From Aphrocallistes beatrix (taxonomy: Eukaryota; Porifera; Hexactinellida; Sceptrulophora; Aphrocallistidae), in contig OY725495.1 in NCBI GenBank assembly GCA_963281255.1, positions 4,402,001-4,466,000 on the forward strand: 64,000 nt of DNA, written 5' to 3'. Below the pieces are notes generated by a model. The model ran no database searches, was not told where the DNA came from, and was given only the letters and a program-made list of their open reading frames with translations. Below, piece after piece: positions 20,348 to 30,206 of this stretch (the first letter of the stretch is position 1; each line of letters opens with the position of its first letter). The position numbers and the translations under genes are program-made.

Positions 20348-21325
20348 TTAATCAGGAGTATTCAGGTCTACCACTTCGATATGGGTGGTCTCTGACTTCT
20401 CCGAAATTTCTGGGTCGACACATTTTGAATTTATATTCCCTGAATCTTGCTCGCAATTTTGTTCACAGTTATTCTGGCAATTGCCCTGGTCCTGTTCAAC
20501 TTCAGCTTGAAGGTTATAAGGAGAAATCGCCTCTTTGAATTCCGTCAGCTTACATACAGAATCTCTGAATTTAGCGATTACATCCTCAACCATTTTCACA
20601 TTCGTGTCTTCCCCAATCCAGCTTCTCACCACATCATAAATCTCCCACCCAATCGACACAACTCCCAAAACTGGCCCCAGTGTCTTCAGGAATGCGCGCC
20701 CGACAGCTCTAGCTCCGTGTAGCGACACCATGCCAGCTGCTTTAGGCGCCAAATGCCTAGTTTTCAACCCAGCCCTTATGAATGTGCCTGCCACTCTACT
20801 GCCAGTACCAGCTGTTTTCCCGACTGCCACAACCACTGCGCCATTCGCTATTTTTAGCGACCCATTAGCGAAACCTTTCAAAAGCGCACCTGTGACTTCA
20901 ACGGATTCTAAATCGGTCTCTTTTGCGATTTCATTTACAAACTCTTCAAAATCCTGAATCATCTGCTCCAGTTTCTTAGCATGCTTCACCTCGCTCTGTA
21001 GCAGTCCTTCTATGTCCTCCCGCGTAGCTTTACTGCCTCTGTAGTCGGTGACAGAGGTTGTAAGGGACCCGGCCGCACCGATCCCCAGTAGTCCCACTCC
21101 GATGAGTGCGGCGGGTGTGAACAACAGACCTGTGCCTAGAATGCTGGCCGCGGCGCCAACTGATTTAGCGACGTTGTAGCCTAAACGCCGTCTCTTGAGC
21201 GGCTCAATCAACACCTCAAGTGAGGAGACGACACTTTCGCGAATTATTATAACATTCTCGCACGCCTCGATAAGTTCTGATACGAAGTTGGTTTCATCAA
21301 ATGTTTTCTGCTGTTCTGCACACAT
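20348..21325 (-). CDS. Apolipoprotein-L-like protein
   Basis: 325 residues, intronless, no signal peptide. Features of the ApoL family: a helical N-terminus, a long Gly/Ala-rich hydrophobic hairpin (about 54-90, including LGTGLLFTPAALIGVGLLG) followed by SVTDY, and a second conserved stretch GRAFLKTLGPVLGVVSIGWE (about 208-227) before an acidic C-terminal part. The last 50 residues are polar and contain a Cys/Asn/Gln cluster (CQNNCEQNCEQD). ApoL proteins associate with membranes and can form channels; what this one does is unknown. It is tail-to-tail with the MBL-fold gene. Confidence 0.65.
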   Translation of the reverse strand: MCAEQQKTFDETNFVSELIEACENVIIIRESVVSSLEVLIEPLKRRRLGYNVAKSVGAAASILGTGLLFTPAALIGVGLLGIGAAGSLTTSVTDYRGSKATREDIEGLLQSEVKHAKKLEQMIQDFEEFVNEIAKETDLESVEVTGALLKGFANGSLKIANGAVVVAVGKTAGTGSRVAGTFIRAGLKTRHLAPKAAGMVSLHGARAVGRAFLKTLGPVLGVVSIGWEIYDVVRSWIGEDTNVKMVEDVIAKFRDSVCKLTEFKEAISPYNLQAEVEQDQGNCQNNCEQNCEQDSGNINSKCVDPEISEKSETTHIEVVDLNTPD

Positions 21326-21356
21326 ATCGCACTATTCACAATAATGTAGTCGGTCA

Positions 21357-21364
21357 CTTATATA
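21357..21364 (-). promoter_or_regulatory. TATA box of the ApoL-like gene
   Basis: TATATAAG on the minus strand, about 32 bp before the ATG at 21325, inside a longer TA run. The short distance would leave almost no 5' UTR, so this is tentative. Confidence 0.35.
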
Positions 21365-21369
21365 TATAT

Positions 21370-22752
21370 TCAGTCATATAAGGCTTCAACCAATTGTATT
21401 CTTCCACGTTTCTGATAAACATGTCCGTGTAACGAATATTATGTAATTAATATTAGATCGGTTTTTCCTGGATTAAATGCTGGACTTTCCTTACCATTAT
21501 TGTATAAGCAGATTTTACATAGGAAAGTTGGTTGCACAGTATTTTCCTGGACACTAACAAGTCGTACAAGTAGAAGCTAGTTATTCAAAGTTCAGAATTT
21601 GAACTAAAGTATATCGAATTATGAATTTGACTGACTTCAATTTCTGCACAGAATTAATGGAATTATTTAATAGAGATTTGTTGGTGTTAAGAAAAACGGA
21701 AAATATAAACATTAACTAATTTAGAAAATATATAGAATTAAAATAGCGATAATAATATTACAGTCACGTGTTTACAGACAAAACTTTCAAACAGATAGCT
21801 TATATCTTTTTTTCAGGAGGATAACTTGGGTTGGGGCGAAATCAATCTATGTTGACTCATTTTATTAACATCCTCCTCACAATATCACAATTAAAAGTTA
21901 TATATTATAACTTGAAATAATGTATTACCTCAACAAATTTCAGTATTGCGTAATATAAGACGGAAAACTCATCATTGCTTTACTCTGCCACTCCAAATAT
22001 TTCCACGTTTTTTAGTTTGCAAAATACTTGGCAGATTAATTGCAGTATAAGTAAGATATTTGCTAATTAACTAACAGAATCACTAGCACTATACCATGTG
22101 GCAGGATTATATTTAAGATAGATAAGCAACTCAATCATACTACTTGACACCTCATAACTAAGTCTTAAATTACTGAATTTTCCTTCTATTGCAAATTTAA
22201 TTAGCTTATGTCAATGCATAGAATTAGCATATTAAATCCTAACAGACTTAGTGCAGTCTTAATTAATAAATCGTTCAGTCTTATTAGTACGTAAATGCAC
22301 ACAACTTTTGTATAAATAGAAAAGGAAATATGCATTTGTTATATCTATTATTAAACATTTTCGCAAGCCAATATACCCAATTTGATTTGTAAATCAGTCA
22401 AGAAGATATAATCAACTGGTAAACTAGGTTCAATTACCTTTGCAATTGCAAAGTTTAACTGTAGAATGCCCAGCATCTATATTTCTTCGCACTTTTATGG
22501 CTTCAGTGGCATAGAAAATGGCTGGGAGACATCCGCGGTATCGGGGACACTGTGTCCCCTCTGGGCATTCTACGGTTAAGTTCAACTTCTTAGCTTTCCA
22601 ATCTTTCGGTTGGATTTTCTCAGATAATCGCCATAATTTGGCATAAAAAAGTGTCGTTACACTTCGGCATCTTTCTAATTTTCAAAAATAACAAAAATTA
22701 GTTTATTATTCTCCAATAATTAATATCTAGTCTCAGTCGATTCGAAGAAATC
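21370..22752. other. Intergenic, AT-rich, one MITE
   Basis: No gene recognised. The TTAA-flanked element at 22455-22579 is listed separately. It presumably holds the divergent promoters of the ApoL-like and PITP genes; I see no clear TATA box for PITP. Confidence 0.35.
22455..22579. mobile_element. TTAA-flanked MITE (TGTAGAATGCCC ends)
   Basis: TTAA on each side; ends CTGTAGAATGCCCAGCA and TGGGCATTCTACGG are inverted. The core AAAATGGCTGGGAGACATCC and GGGGACACTGT are shared with 32154-32252. TTAA duplications suggest a piggyBac-type origin. Confidence 0.6.
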
Positions 22753-23556
22753 ATGATCATCAAAGAATTTCGAGTGATTCTCCCATTCTCGCTGGCGGAA
22801 TTTCAGATCGGGCAGCTGTACACAATTGCTCATGTAAGTATGAATGAAACTGGAGGTGGAGACGGAATTGAAATTCTAAAGGACGAACCTTTTGAAGAAA
22901 ATGGGTCCTCTGGGCAGTATACACACAAGATCTACCACATCGAACACAAAGTGCCCAGATTCATTCGATTCATTGCACCAAAAGGTTCGCTCGATATCGA
23001 AGAAGAAGCATGGGACGGCTTTCCCTATTGTAAAACTGTACTAACTAACCCTGCCTATATGAAGGACAACTTCCTTCTGAGCATCACTTCAAAACACATA
23101 GAGAATGATAGGGGAGGCCTTGAAAACGTTCACGATCTCACTCCTGAACAGTTAGCGAATCGTGAAGTGATCATCATCGATCTCGTGAATGAACCACATC
23201 ATTATGGGTACAATGAAGCAGAGGATCCAACGAAATTTAAAAGCAAAAAGACAGGGCGTGGACCTTTGAAAGCCGACTACATCCAGTCACATGAGCCTAT
23301 CATGTGTGCGTACAAACTAGTGATCGCCGAATTCACGTGGTGGGGCCTTCAGACTAGAGTGGAGAACTTTATCGGGAATGTTGAAAGGAAAATATTCACG
23401 CGTTTACATAGACAGATGTTCGTTTGGATGGATGAATGGATAGACAAGAGTTTGGAAGATATGCGACATCTCGAGGAGGAAACGAGAGCAAAGTTAGTTG
23501 AGCAGAGAGCTACTGCAGGCATTCGTGGTACAGTAGAACATGACGCTGACAACTGA
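22753..23556 (+). CDS. PITPNA/B-like: Class I phosphatidylinositol transfer protein
   Basis: 267 residues, about the length of PITP-alpha/beta (about 270). The START-like lipid-binding fold is recognisable throughout: KEFRVILPFSLAEFQIGQLY at the start, NETGGGDGIEILKDEP, QYTHKIYH, EDPTKFKSKKTGRGPL, MCAYKLV, WWGLQTRVENFI, and HRQMFVWMDEWIDKS. PITPs move phosphatidylinositol and phosphatidylcholine between membranes and supply PI to lipid kinases. The membrane-docking WW pair (in TWWGLQ) and the TGRGPL segment are present. The gene is intronless, which is unusual for animal PITPs and may mean a retrocopy or intron loss; no poly-A tract or target duplication is evident. Class I assignment is firm; the alpha/beta choice cannot be made. 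Confidence 0.93.
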   Translation: MIIKEFRVILPFSLAEFQIGQLYTIAHVSMNETGGGDGIEILKDEPFEENGSSGQYTHKIYHIEHKVPRFIRFIAPKGSLDIEEEAWDGFPYCKTVLTNPAYMKDNFLLSITSKHIENDRGGLENVHDLTPEQLANREVIIIDLVNEPHHYGYNEAEDPTKFKSKKTGRGPLKADYIQSHEPIMCAYKLVIAEFTWWGLQTRVENFIGNVERKIFTRLHRQMFVWMDEWIDKSLEDMRHLEEETRAKLVEQRATAGIRGTVEHDADN

Positions 23557-24340
23557 TCTCCAGTAGACCTGCATGACCCTCACAGACACCACACTGGTTT
23601 ATATTGTGTATCAGTTTACTGGAGAATAGTAGTACATAGTTATACTAGTATTTCCATTATCCAATTGTAGATAATAAGTTCTGTCTTGCATTTTGAAAGT
23701 ATTTTAATAGGTCAATATCCACCGTTACGGTTTGTCCGATTTAACCGAACACTTTTGACCAATTTAATTATCCCCCAAAAGGACCATTTTGTTATGGTTG
23801 TACTGGTTTCAATCTGACCACTTCTTAGGACCACTCACACCTGGTTCCTATGGGTTTTTGTTTAACGTGTCAAGGCATTGGCATCTGTGTTACTATTTTT
23901 AGTTATGTTCACGATTGGTCAAATTAGATCCATATGATGATATACGCATCATGGAGGTAATAATACGAGAACAAAATTATTACTGTTTTCTTTAAGTAAT
24001 TAACATTTCGGATAATCAATACAATTCATGAATCTAGAACTTGCCCTATGTGAATTCTTAAGCTCGACTGAAAATGTTTGTTGTCTAAATCAATGTTTAA
24101 TGCCTTTACTCTGATGAGAATCAGAACTTGTATTTGACTACATAATTGCTTTAAGTTCCCGTAAAATAATGAAAGGTGAGTACTATAATATTATTGATAA
24201 ATTAATCAAATATCTAAAAAGAAAAAATGGAAAATATCACGAAATACTAAAAATCCGTATTTGAAAACACATTAAGATGAAGGATTAGGGCTTGGAAAAT
24301 CCACAAATGGTGCATGAACTCTAACCAGACTAGTTCTAAG
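23557..24340. other. Intergenic, no gene seen
   Basis: 3' flank of the PITP gene and 3' flank of TRAF copy 5 (convergent). No repeat or domain recognised. Confidence 0.35.
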
Positions 24341-25978
24341 TTATTTTTTGAGGATACGAAGAGTGATCTCCAAATCCAAACTGCCGGAACTGATAAAATC
24401 TCTCAGGTCAGTGGAGCAGATCGGTTTAGGATTATTGGGAACATAATCTCCTTTTGCAAATGTCATAATGGGACTTTTGAATTTCAGAGAATTCTTGATG
24501 TCTCCATGACAACTAACTCGTGTGGTAAACATTGCTTTTAGAGGCCAATTCAAGAAGTCTTGGATGTGTCCCTTGAAAGAAGTAAATCCAATGTGGAAAT
24601 GAATTTCATCTGTCCAGTGACGCAATCGAAATGTATAACCAGCAGCCACCATTTTCTCTGAACTCTTTGCAGGGAGATTCGATTTGAAACAAGAAATAAA
24701 GTTTTCAATGCTCCAATCCACAATTCCTTCGTCTTTGATTAGAATTTCTTCCAATATTTCAACTTGCTTCTCAAGCGACTTATTGGATAATACAACGATT
24801 TGAAGAGTTTCTCCAATTGCATCGAGTTTCAGTTCTGTGTGTGTACGCCAATTATCCTCCAAATGTTTCTTCAACTCTCGCCGTTTTAACCCCACCACTT
24901 CACACCCATACTTCTCATACGGACACACAACTGACTCTTTAGGACACTCACTCTCGAGATGAAACAAAATACTCTCGCGACGCACACGTGTCCCACATCC
25001 CAATTCACACAACACTTCTACCTTCCCACACACCTTCACATGCTCTACCATCTCACACACCTTATGCACTCCCGAACAGTACAAACACGCCTCTTCACGT
25101 TGGGAGCATTCGTGTTGCTTATGCCTTCCCATCTCATCACGTGTTGTCACAACGCCGCACAACAGCTGACACGACTCATACACGTGACCACATGTAGTCA
25201 GGTGATTTTCCACAATCTCCAGCCTACCCAACCACTCACAGCCTCGCTTGGATAAGGGACAAGCACACTTCAATGATAGAATTGTGTTATGTATATTTGC
25301 ATTTGGCATGATCTGTTCAGCTTTTCTTTGGCAATGAAAACACAATTGTTCTCCAGCATTTCCAATTGAAGCGTCTTTCATTATTCCATTACATCTCGTA
25401 CATTTGTAGACAGCTTCTTCCCTCTCAGAAAGGTTTTCAGTTAGAATATCACTTCTGTATCCTCCCAATGAACCTCCCTCTAGCTTAACTCGACATAATT
25501 CAGTCCCTGTCTCAGGTTCTAGCGGTACAGTATTTGTTTGTTTTAATGGAGATTTATCCATCGCTTTACCCCCTATATCACTCGCTGATTCTGTTTCGCC
25601 TGAAGGTTTCGTATAGAAGAGTTTGTCTATTCCCTGAAAAGGCTTTTTCGCTTCTTTCCAAGGTTCTTGGATGCTGTCAACTTCTGGGGCCTCTTGAATT
25701 TCCGCTTTCCAGACTGTGGTTTCTATTGGATCGTTTAGCTTTCCTGGAATATGTTCTTTCCTTCCTATTTCCCTGTTTGACAGACGTTCCCGTAAAGTGG
25801 TTGCGGAACTCCCACTGTCTGGATATAACCCCTGAAAATCTGATAAGGGATTCGTGGATGTGGAAGGCTTAAAGCTGCAGGAATGTTTCATGTGGTTATC
25901 TCGTTGTGTCTCACTTGGGTATTCCGCCCCACAAAATTCGCATTCCCAACGATTTGATTGTAATTTGGATGGAAACAT
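24341..25978 (-). CDS. TRAF-like adaptor, copy 5, with C2H2-type N-terminus
   Basis: 545 residues, the longest family member. A new N-terminal part replaces the usual MATRTS start: a zinc-finger-like CEFC..NHMKHSC (Cys13, Cys16, His29, His32, Cys34), then a low-complexity linker of about 120 residues. Family sequence begins at VPLEPETGTELCRVKLEGG. The half RING differs (CTRCNGIM, CFHC). The zinc-finger block is nearly that of the others, with PKESVVCPYEKYGC as in copy 3. The MATH domain (VDWSIENFISCFKSNLP, later AGYTFRLRHWTDE) is closest to copy 6. The start ATG at 25978 is the first in frame. No TATA box is seen where the sister genes have one, so the promoter and 5' end were captured from elsewhere. 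Confidence 0.85.
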   Translation of the reverse strand: MFPSKLQSNRWECEFCGAEYPSETQRDNHMKHSCSFKPSTSTNPLSDFQGLYPDSGSSATTLRERLSNREIGRKEHIPGKLNDPIETTVWKAEIQEAPEVDSIQEPWKEAKKPFQGIDKLFYTKPSGETESASDIGGKAMDKSPLKQTNTVPLEPETGTELCRVKLEGGSLGGYRSDILTENLSEREEAVYKCTRCNGIMKDASIGNAGEQLCFHCQRKAEQIMPNANIHNTILSLKCACPLSKRGCEWLGRLEIVENHLTTCGHVYESCQLLCGVVTTRDEMGRHKQHECSQREEACLYCSGVHKVCEMVEHVKVCGKVEVLCELGCGTRVRRESILFHLESECPKESVVCPYEKYGCEVVGLKRRELKKHLEDNWRTHTELKLDAIGETLQIVVLSNKSLEKQVEILEEILIKDEGIVDWSIENFISCFKSNLPAKSSEKMVAAGYTFRLRHWTDEIHFHIGFTSFKGHIQDFLNWPLKAMFTTRVSCHGDIKNSLKFKSPIMTFAKGDYVPNNPKPICSTDLRDFISSGSLDLEITLRILKK

Positions 25979-27259
25979 TTGGTAGGTTTGCTGTTGTGTT
26001 GTATTTACTGTATTTGTATTTACTATGTAGATATGTTAAATCAGCGTTGAGAGCCTATTTACTTGCGTAGATTAATCACATTGGTAGATTTGATATTTAT
26101 AGAATTTCTCAGATTGTCGCAAAATCAATGTTTTGTCATAGCTATATAGCTATACGCAATATTACGTATACATATATGAGGGTTGCTAGGTTACTAAGTT
26201 TCATCATTTAATATATAATCGTTATCTGATTGGCTTGAAATCACACCACAAGTTAGAATGCTAGATTCATGACGAAATGCAAGTCCAAATATTTAAAACT
26301 TTCATTTGACCACTGACATTCTTTTGGAAACCATGGTATCACTTGGCAAAGTTGAAATTTGAACCATTATCTGTTACAACTACAAACGCGAAATATCGAG
26401 CATTTAAGATGGCCAGAAGTCTCTGGAAAATGAGGATGAATACCCGAAAATGTTGCAGCTGTGTAGTCTGGGGATCCTCGCATACTTACAGAGTTAGAGG
26501 ATACTTTGGGGCGATGCCAGTGCTTATCATAGATCAATATATTTTGTTGACGAAGTTCTGTTGTCATTGGATTCCACATAAATTTACACATTCTCAAAAG
26601 CATCAGCGCATAGAATTTTGCCATTATATACCTGAGAAATATATTTCAGTATAGTGGGGGTATTTATAATAGCTATAAACTTAAGAATTAGATATGGGAA
26701 TTAAATGAAAAGAATAAACTTTCCTTTTTAATTCTTAACGACGGGGAGATATGTATTTATTGTTGCTTCCTCGTTATATAATTACAGTCAGGGTCGCTTA
26801 TTGTGAACCACCAGGTGACCAAATAATCTGTTCATAATAGAGTTAGTTCATGTTCCGTTTCGTGGTTAATTAATAATACAATAATGATTTGACTCTCGCC
26901 TTTTCTTAAACATCTTAATGAGAAAAGACATGATTCATGGGGAGTACTGATGCTCTCTAATTAGGTTTGACCCAGAAAATATCCTTGATAGAGCTCAATG
27001 ATCGCACAATCCTAATTTCCCTGAAAGAAGTAAAATCGACAAACTCATTTGAACAGTGAAAGTGGATAGACTCTATCATTAATAAATGAATGAAATATCT
27101 AAAAAGGAATAATGTAGAAAATAAAACATGAAAGTTGAACAGTGGAGAATAAAAATATCTATTTCTAAGTTCTAACACGCATTTAAGGTTAACTAATGAA
27201 TTTGGGGGTTGGAACAAGATTCGTAATGTTTATCTACTCTAAGCAAGACTATTAGGTTC
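25979..27259. other. Intergenic with a lone pogo-like end
   Basis: No gene recognised. Near 26785-26850 one end of the CAGTCAGGGTCGCTTATTGT family occurs alone (full copy at 56216-56387). Open frames at 26343-26654 and 26957-27217 show no domain. Confidence 0.35.
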
Positions 27260-28525
27260 TTATTTGTTCAAGATACGAAGAGTGATTTCCAAATCCAAAC
27301 TGTTTGATCTGATAAAATCCTTCAAATCAGTAGCGAGGGGAATTGAACATATTTGTTTGTGATTAGAAGGGTAGTTGCGATAATCTCCCTTTTGAACTTC
27401 TATGACTGGACTTTTCATTTTCAGTGAATGTGCAATGTCTCTGTGGCAGATAACTTGAGTTACAAAGATTACTCTCATAGGCCATTCTAATTGAAAGTGT
27501 TTTTCTCCATATACTAAGATGAAATCAATTTTAAAATCATCTTTATCAGTCCAGTGACGGAGATTAAAAGAATAACCAGCAGCTGCAAAGATGTCTGGAT
27601 CACTGGGTGATAGAGAGGGTTTGAAATGTGAAGAGAAATTTACTATTTTCCACCTCACAGTTCCTTCTGCTTTAACGTGAAGCTTTTCTAAATTTTCAAT
27701 TTCTTTATCTTTTATTTTCATCTGACCTTCAAAAACTTCGATCTGCTTTCTAAGCGAATCATTGGATGCTACAACTATTTCAAATTTTTTTTCCAAATCA
27801 GTGAATTTCAGTTCTGTGTGTAGAGATCTATTCTCTTCCAGGTGTTGTTTCAACTCTCGTCGTTTCAACCCCACCACTTCACACCTGTACTTCTCATACG
27901 GACACACAACTGACTCTTCAGAACACTCACTCGAGAGATGAAACAAAATACTCTCGCGACGCACACGTGTCCCACATCCCAATTCACACAACACGAATAC
28001 CTTCCCACACACCTTCACATGCTCTACCATCTCACACACCTTATGCACTCCCGAACAGTGCAAACACGCCTCTTCACGTTGGGAGCATTCCTCCCGCACG
28101 TGCCTTCCCATCTCATCACGTGTTGTCACAACGCCACACAACAGCTGACACGACTCATACACGTGACCACATGTAGTCAGGTGATTTTCCACAATCTCCA
28201 GCCTACCCAACCACTCACAGCCTCGCTTGGATAAGGGACAGGCACACTTCAATGATAGAATTGTGTTACGGACGTTTTCATTTGGGAGAGATTGTTATTT
28301 TTCCTTTAGGCAACAAGAACACAACTGCTCTCCAGCTTTACCAAGACTAGCATTTTTCATTATTCCATTACATTTCGTACATTCGTAGACAGCTCCTTCT
28401 CTCTCAGAAAGGTTTTCGGTTAGAATATCACTTCTGTATCCTCCCAATGAACCTCCCTCTAGCTTAACTCGACATAACTCAGTCCCTGTCTCAGGTTCTA
28501 ACGGTACAGTTGTTCTTGTTGCCAT
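27260..28525 (-). pseudogene. TRAF-like gene, copy 6, one in-frame stop
   Basis: The frame is continuous over 422 codons except for TAA at 28292-28294, where copy 3 has GAA (CCLKEK-E-QSLPN). Everything else is intact: N-terminal segment, half RING (CTKCNGIM, CSCC), zinc-finger block almost identical to copy 1, coiled coil, and a MATH domain like that of copy 5 (RWKIVNFSSHFKPSLS, AGYSFNLRHWTDK). A single recent nonsense change or a base error both fit. Initiation at the methionine that precedes the last 330 residues could still give a RING-less protein. Confidence 0.75.
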
Positions 28526-28568
28526 CAATATCAGTTCAATTACAAATCAATATCATTTCTTTAAATGC

Positions 28569-28576
28569 TATTTATA
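28569..28576 (-). promoter_or_regulatory. TATA box of TRAF copy 6
   Basis: TATAAATA on the minus strand, 44 bp before the ATG at 28525. The lipid-kinase exon starts 227 bp away on the other strand. Confidence 0.5.
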
Positions 28577-28751
28577 GAAAAACAAATCCTTCACTTAATT
28601 TGAAATTAGATATAGAGTAGAAAATTTAAGGATTATTCATTATATACTAAATGTCCCTTAACCAATATTATTCAATTAATTAATAATACACAGTGGATAT
28701 GCGTATATATTGTTTGCTCTATTTTAGCTCTTATTATTTCAGTTTAATTCA

Positions 28752-29306
28752 ATGGCATTTAGCAACCCAAATTACAATTCACCGAACCAGAATGATGCAA
28801 ATATTTTATTCGAAACGAACGTGCGTTCGATCAATCCAGAAAGAAATGAAGTTCTGTGTCTGAATGCCACTCAGTCTGCACTTTTCCTGAGAACTCATTC
28901 CGGGGTTCTCATCTCCGAGAATAGATTTAGCGATTTGATAGGTGTGAAATGTATTAGTATACGTGACACGAAGGAAAATGCACATTGTGAATTTCTGGCA
29001 CTCTCCATCATAAGCTACCCAATTTATACCGGATTCTTCCGTGGCAAATACCGGTATAGAACCGAAATCATTTTAAAAACAGAACAAACAAACGAACTTT
29101 CTCATGAGAGAGACGAAACGGAGTTAATTTATGGTTGGAAAAAGCGTATTCAAGATCTGTACTATGCTCATAACCTGAGTTCGTATCAGTACTACGATGT
29201 GGAGGGAGATGTTGAGGTAGTGGATCCATTCAGAAACAGGAGAATACTGGTCGTGATGAATCCTGTATCAGGAACAGGAGCATGCCACAAGATCCATAAG
29301 GAACAG
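28752..29306 (+). CDS. Lipid kinase N-terminal exon (sphingosine-kinase-like), partial
   Basis: 185 codons from ATG 28752. The last part, RRILVVMNPVSGTGACHKI, is the start of a diacylglycerol/sphingosine kinase catalytic domain (normally NPxGGxG, here NPVSGTG). Residues 1-150 resemble the weakly conserved N-terminus of long-chain-base and ceramide kinases. The exon probably ends at GAACAG|GCAAGT, a consensus GC-AG donor, in phase 0; the frame would otherwise run into unrelated sequence to 29360. An acceptor-like TATTTCAG lies just before the ATG, so a 5' UTR exon may exist. No further kinase exon is visible in the next 2 kb, which hold a TRAF fragment and TRAF copy 7. It may be a truncated duplicate. 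Confidence 0.6.
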
Positions 29307-29360
29307 GCAAGTTTGTGCAGTTATTTAGTTGTACAAATCGTAATCCCTGATTTCGCATAA

Positions 29361-30206
29361 TGGGAATGGCCTTAACACATTTTATGACCTTTCGACGGCA
29401 ATGGGAAATAACGCAATGGTAGAAAGAGAGCTCAGTTGGTGGACACTATATTTAAAGTATAACAAAAAAATAAGATGGAGAATGAGGTTGTTTCAGAACT
29501 TTTTCTAAGAACAGTCACTCATGGAAGCATATTGTTACTATGGAAACGATGGATATAGAAATTCCAATCCCTTGAAATAAATAATCACAGAAACCGAGAA
29601 AGTTTCAGTATAAAAACTGTAAACAAATTAGTACTGGAAATGCCATTATTTCAACTCATCAGTGCTATTAATCAAAAGTGGTAACCGTCTATAGAATTAA
29701 TATTTTATTAAAAAAACATAAAAAGATAAAGTCATGGAGTTACAAGCTGCCTGCTTCCTACTGACATGTGTATGTATAGTAGAGCAAGTCCAGTGTAAGA
29801 GATTGATTATGTCCACACCTCACTCCATTAGACGGAGGGACGTTAGCATTTGGAAGATATTGTTCTCTTTTTTAATACAACAAGAACACAACTGTTCCAC
29901 AGCTTTAGTGAATCATCTTTCATTATTCCAATAATTATTCATAAAGAGACGTTTTATATACCGCCCGAATCCATGCTAATATGTTGTCAGGGGGTTCACA
30001 ATCTGGGTGAGGTGCTAAATTAAACGGTCCCCATACCGAATAAGTGCGAATAAGTACTAAGTCAAGAACCTATGAATCTGAGCATAAATAAAACTAATGT
30101 TGTCTACTTTCAGGGGTAAAATAGAATGAAAATGCATTAGGAATAGTAGAAATACGCAAAAGTAAACGAGAAACATTTAGGAAGAAAAGACTGTATGAAA
30201 CAGAAA
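29361..30206. other. Non-coding, contains a TRAF scrap
   Basis: No kinase exon seen. A TRAF fragment at 29836-29935 is listed separately. The final 90 bp are the shared 3' flank of the TRAF genes (compare 3465-3541). Confidence 0.35.
29836..29935 (-). pseudogene. TRAF-like gene fragment (RING part)
   Basis: About 100 bp matching the half-RING region of the TRAF-like genes on the minus strand, similar to the fragment at 5550-5650 (both contain AATACAACAAGAACACAA). Both sides end abruptly. Confidence 0.65.

Noticed and set aside
29734-29934. Frame starting with a signal-like LQAACFLLTCVCI
   Set aside because: Its second half is antisense to a TRAF fragment, and no spliced continuation is visible.
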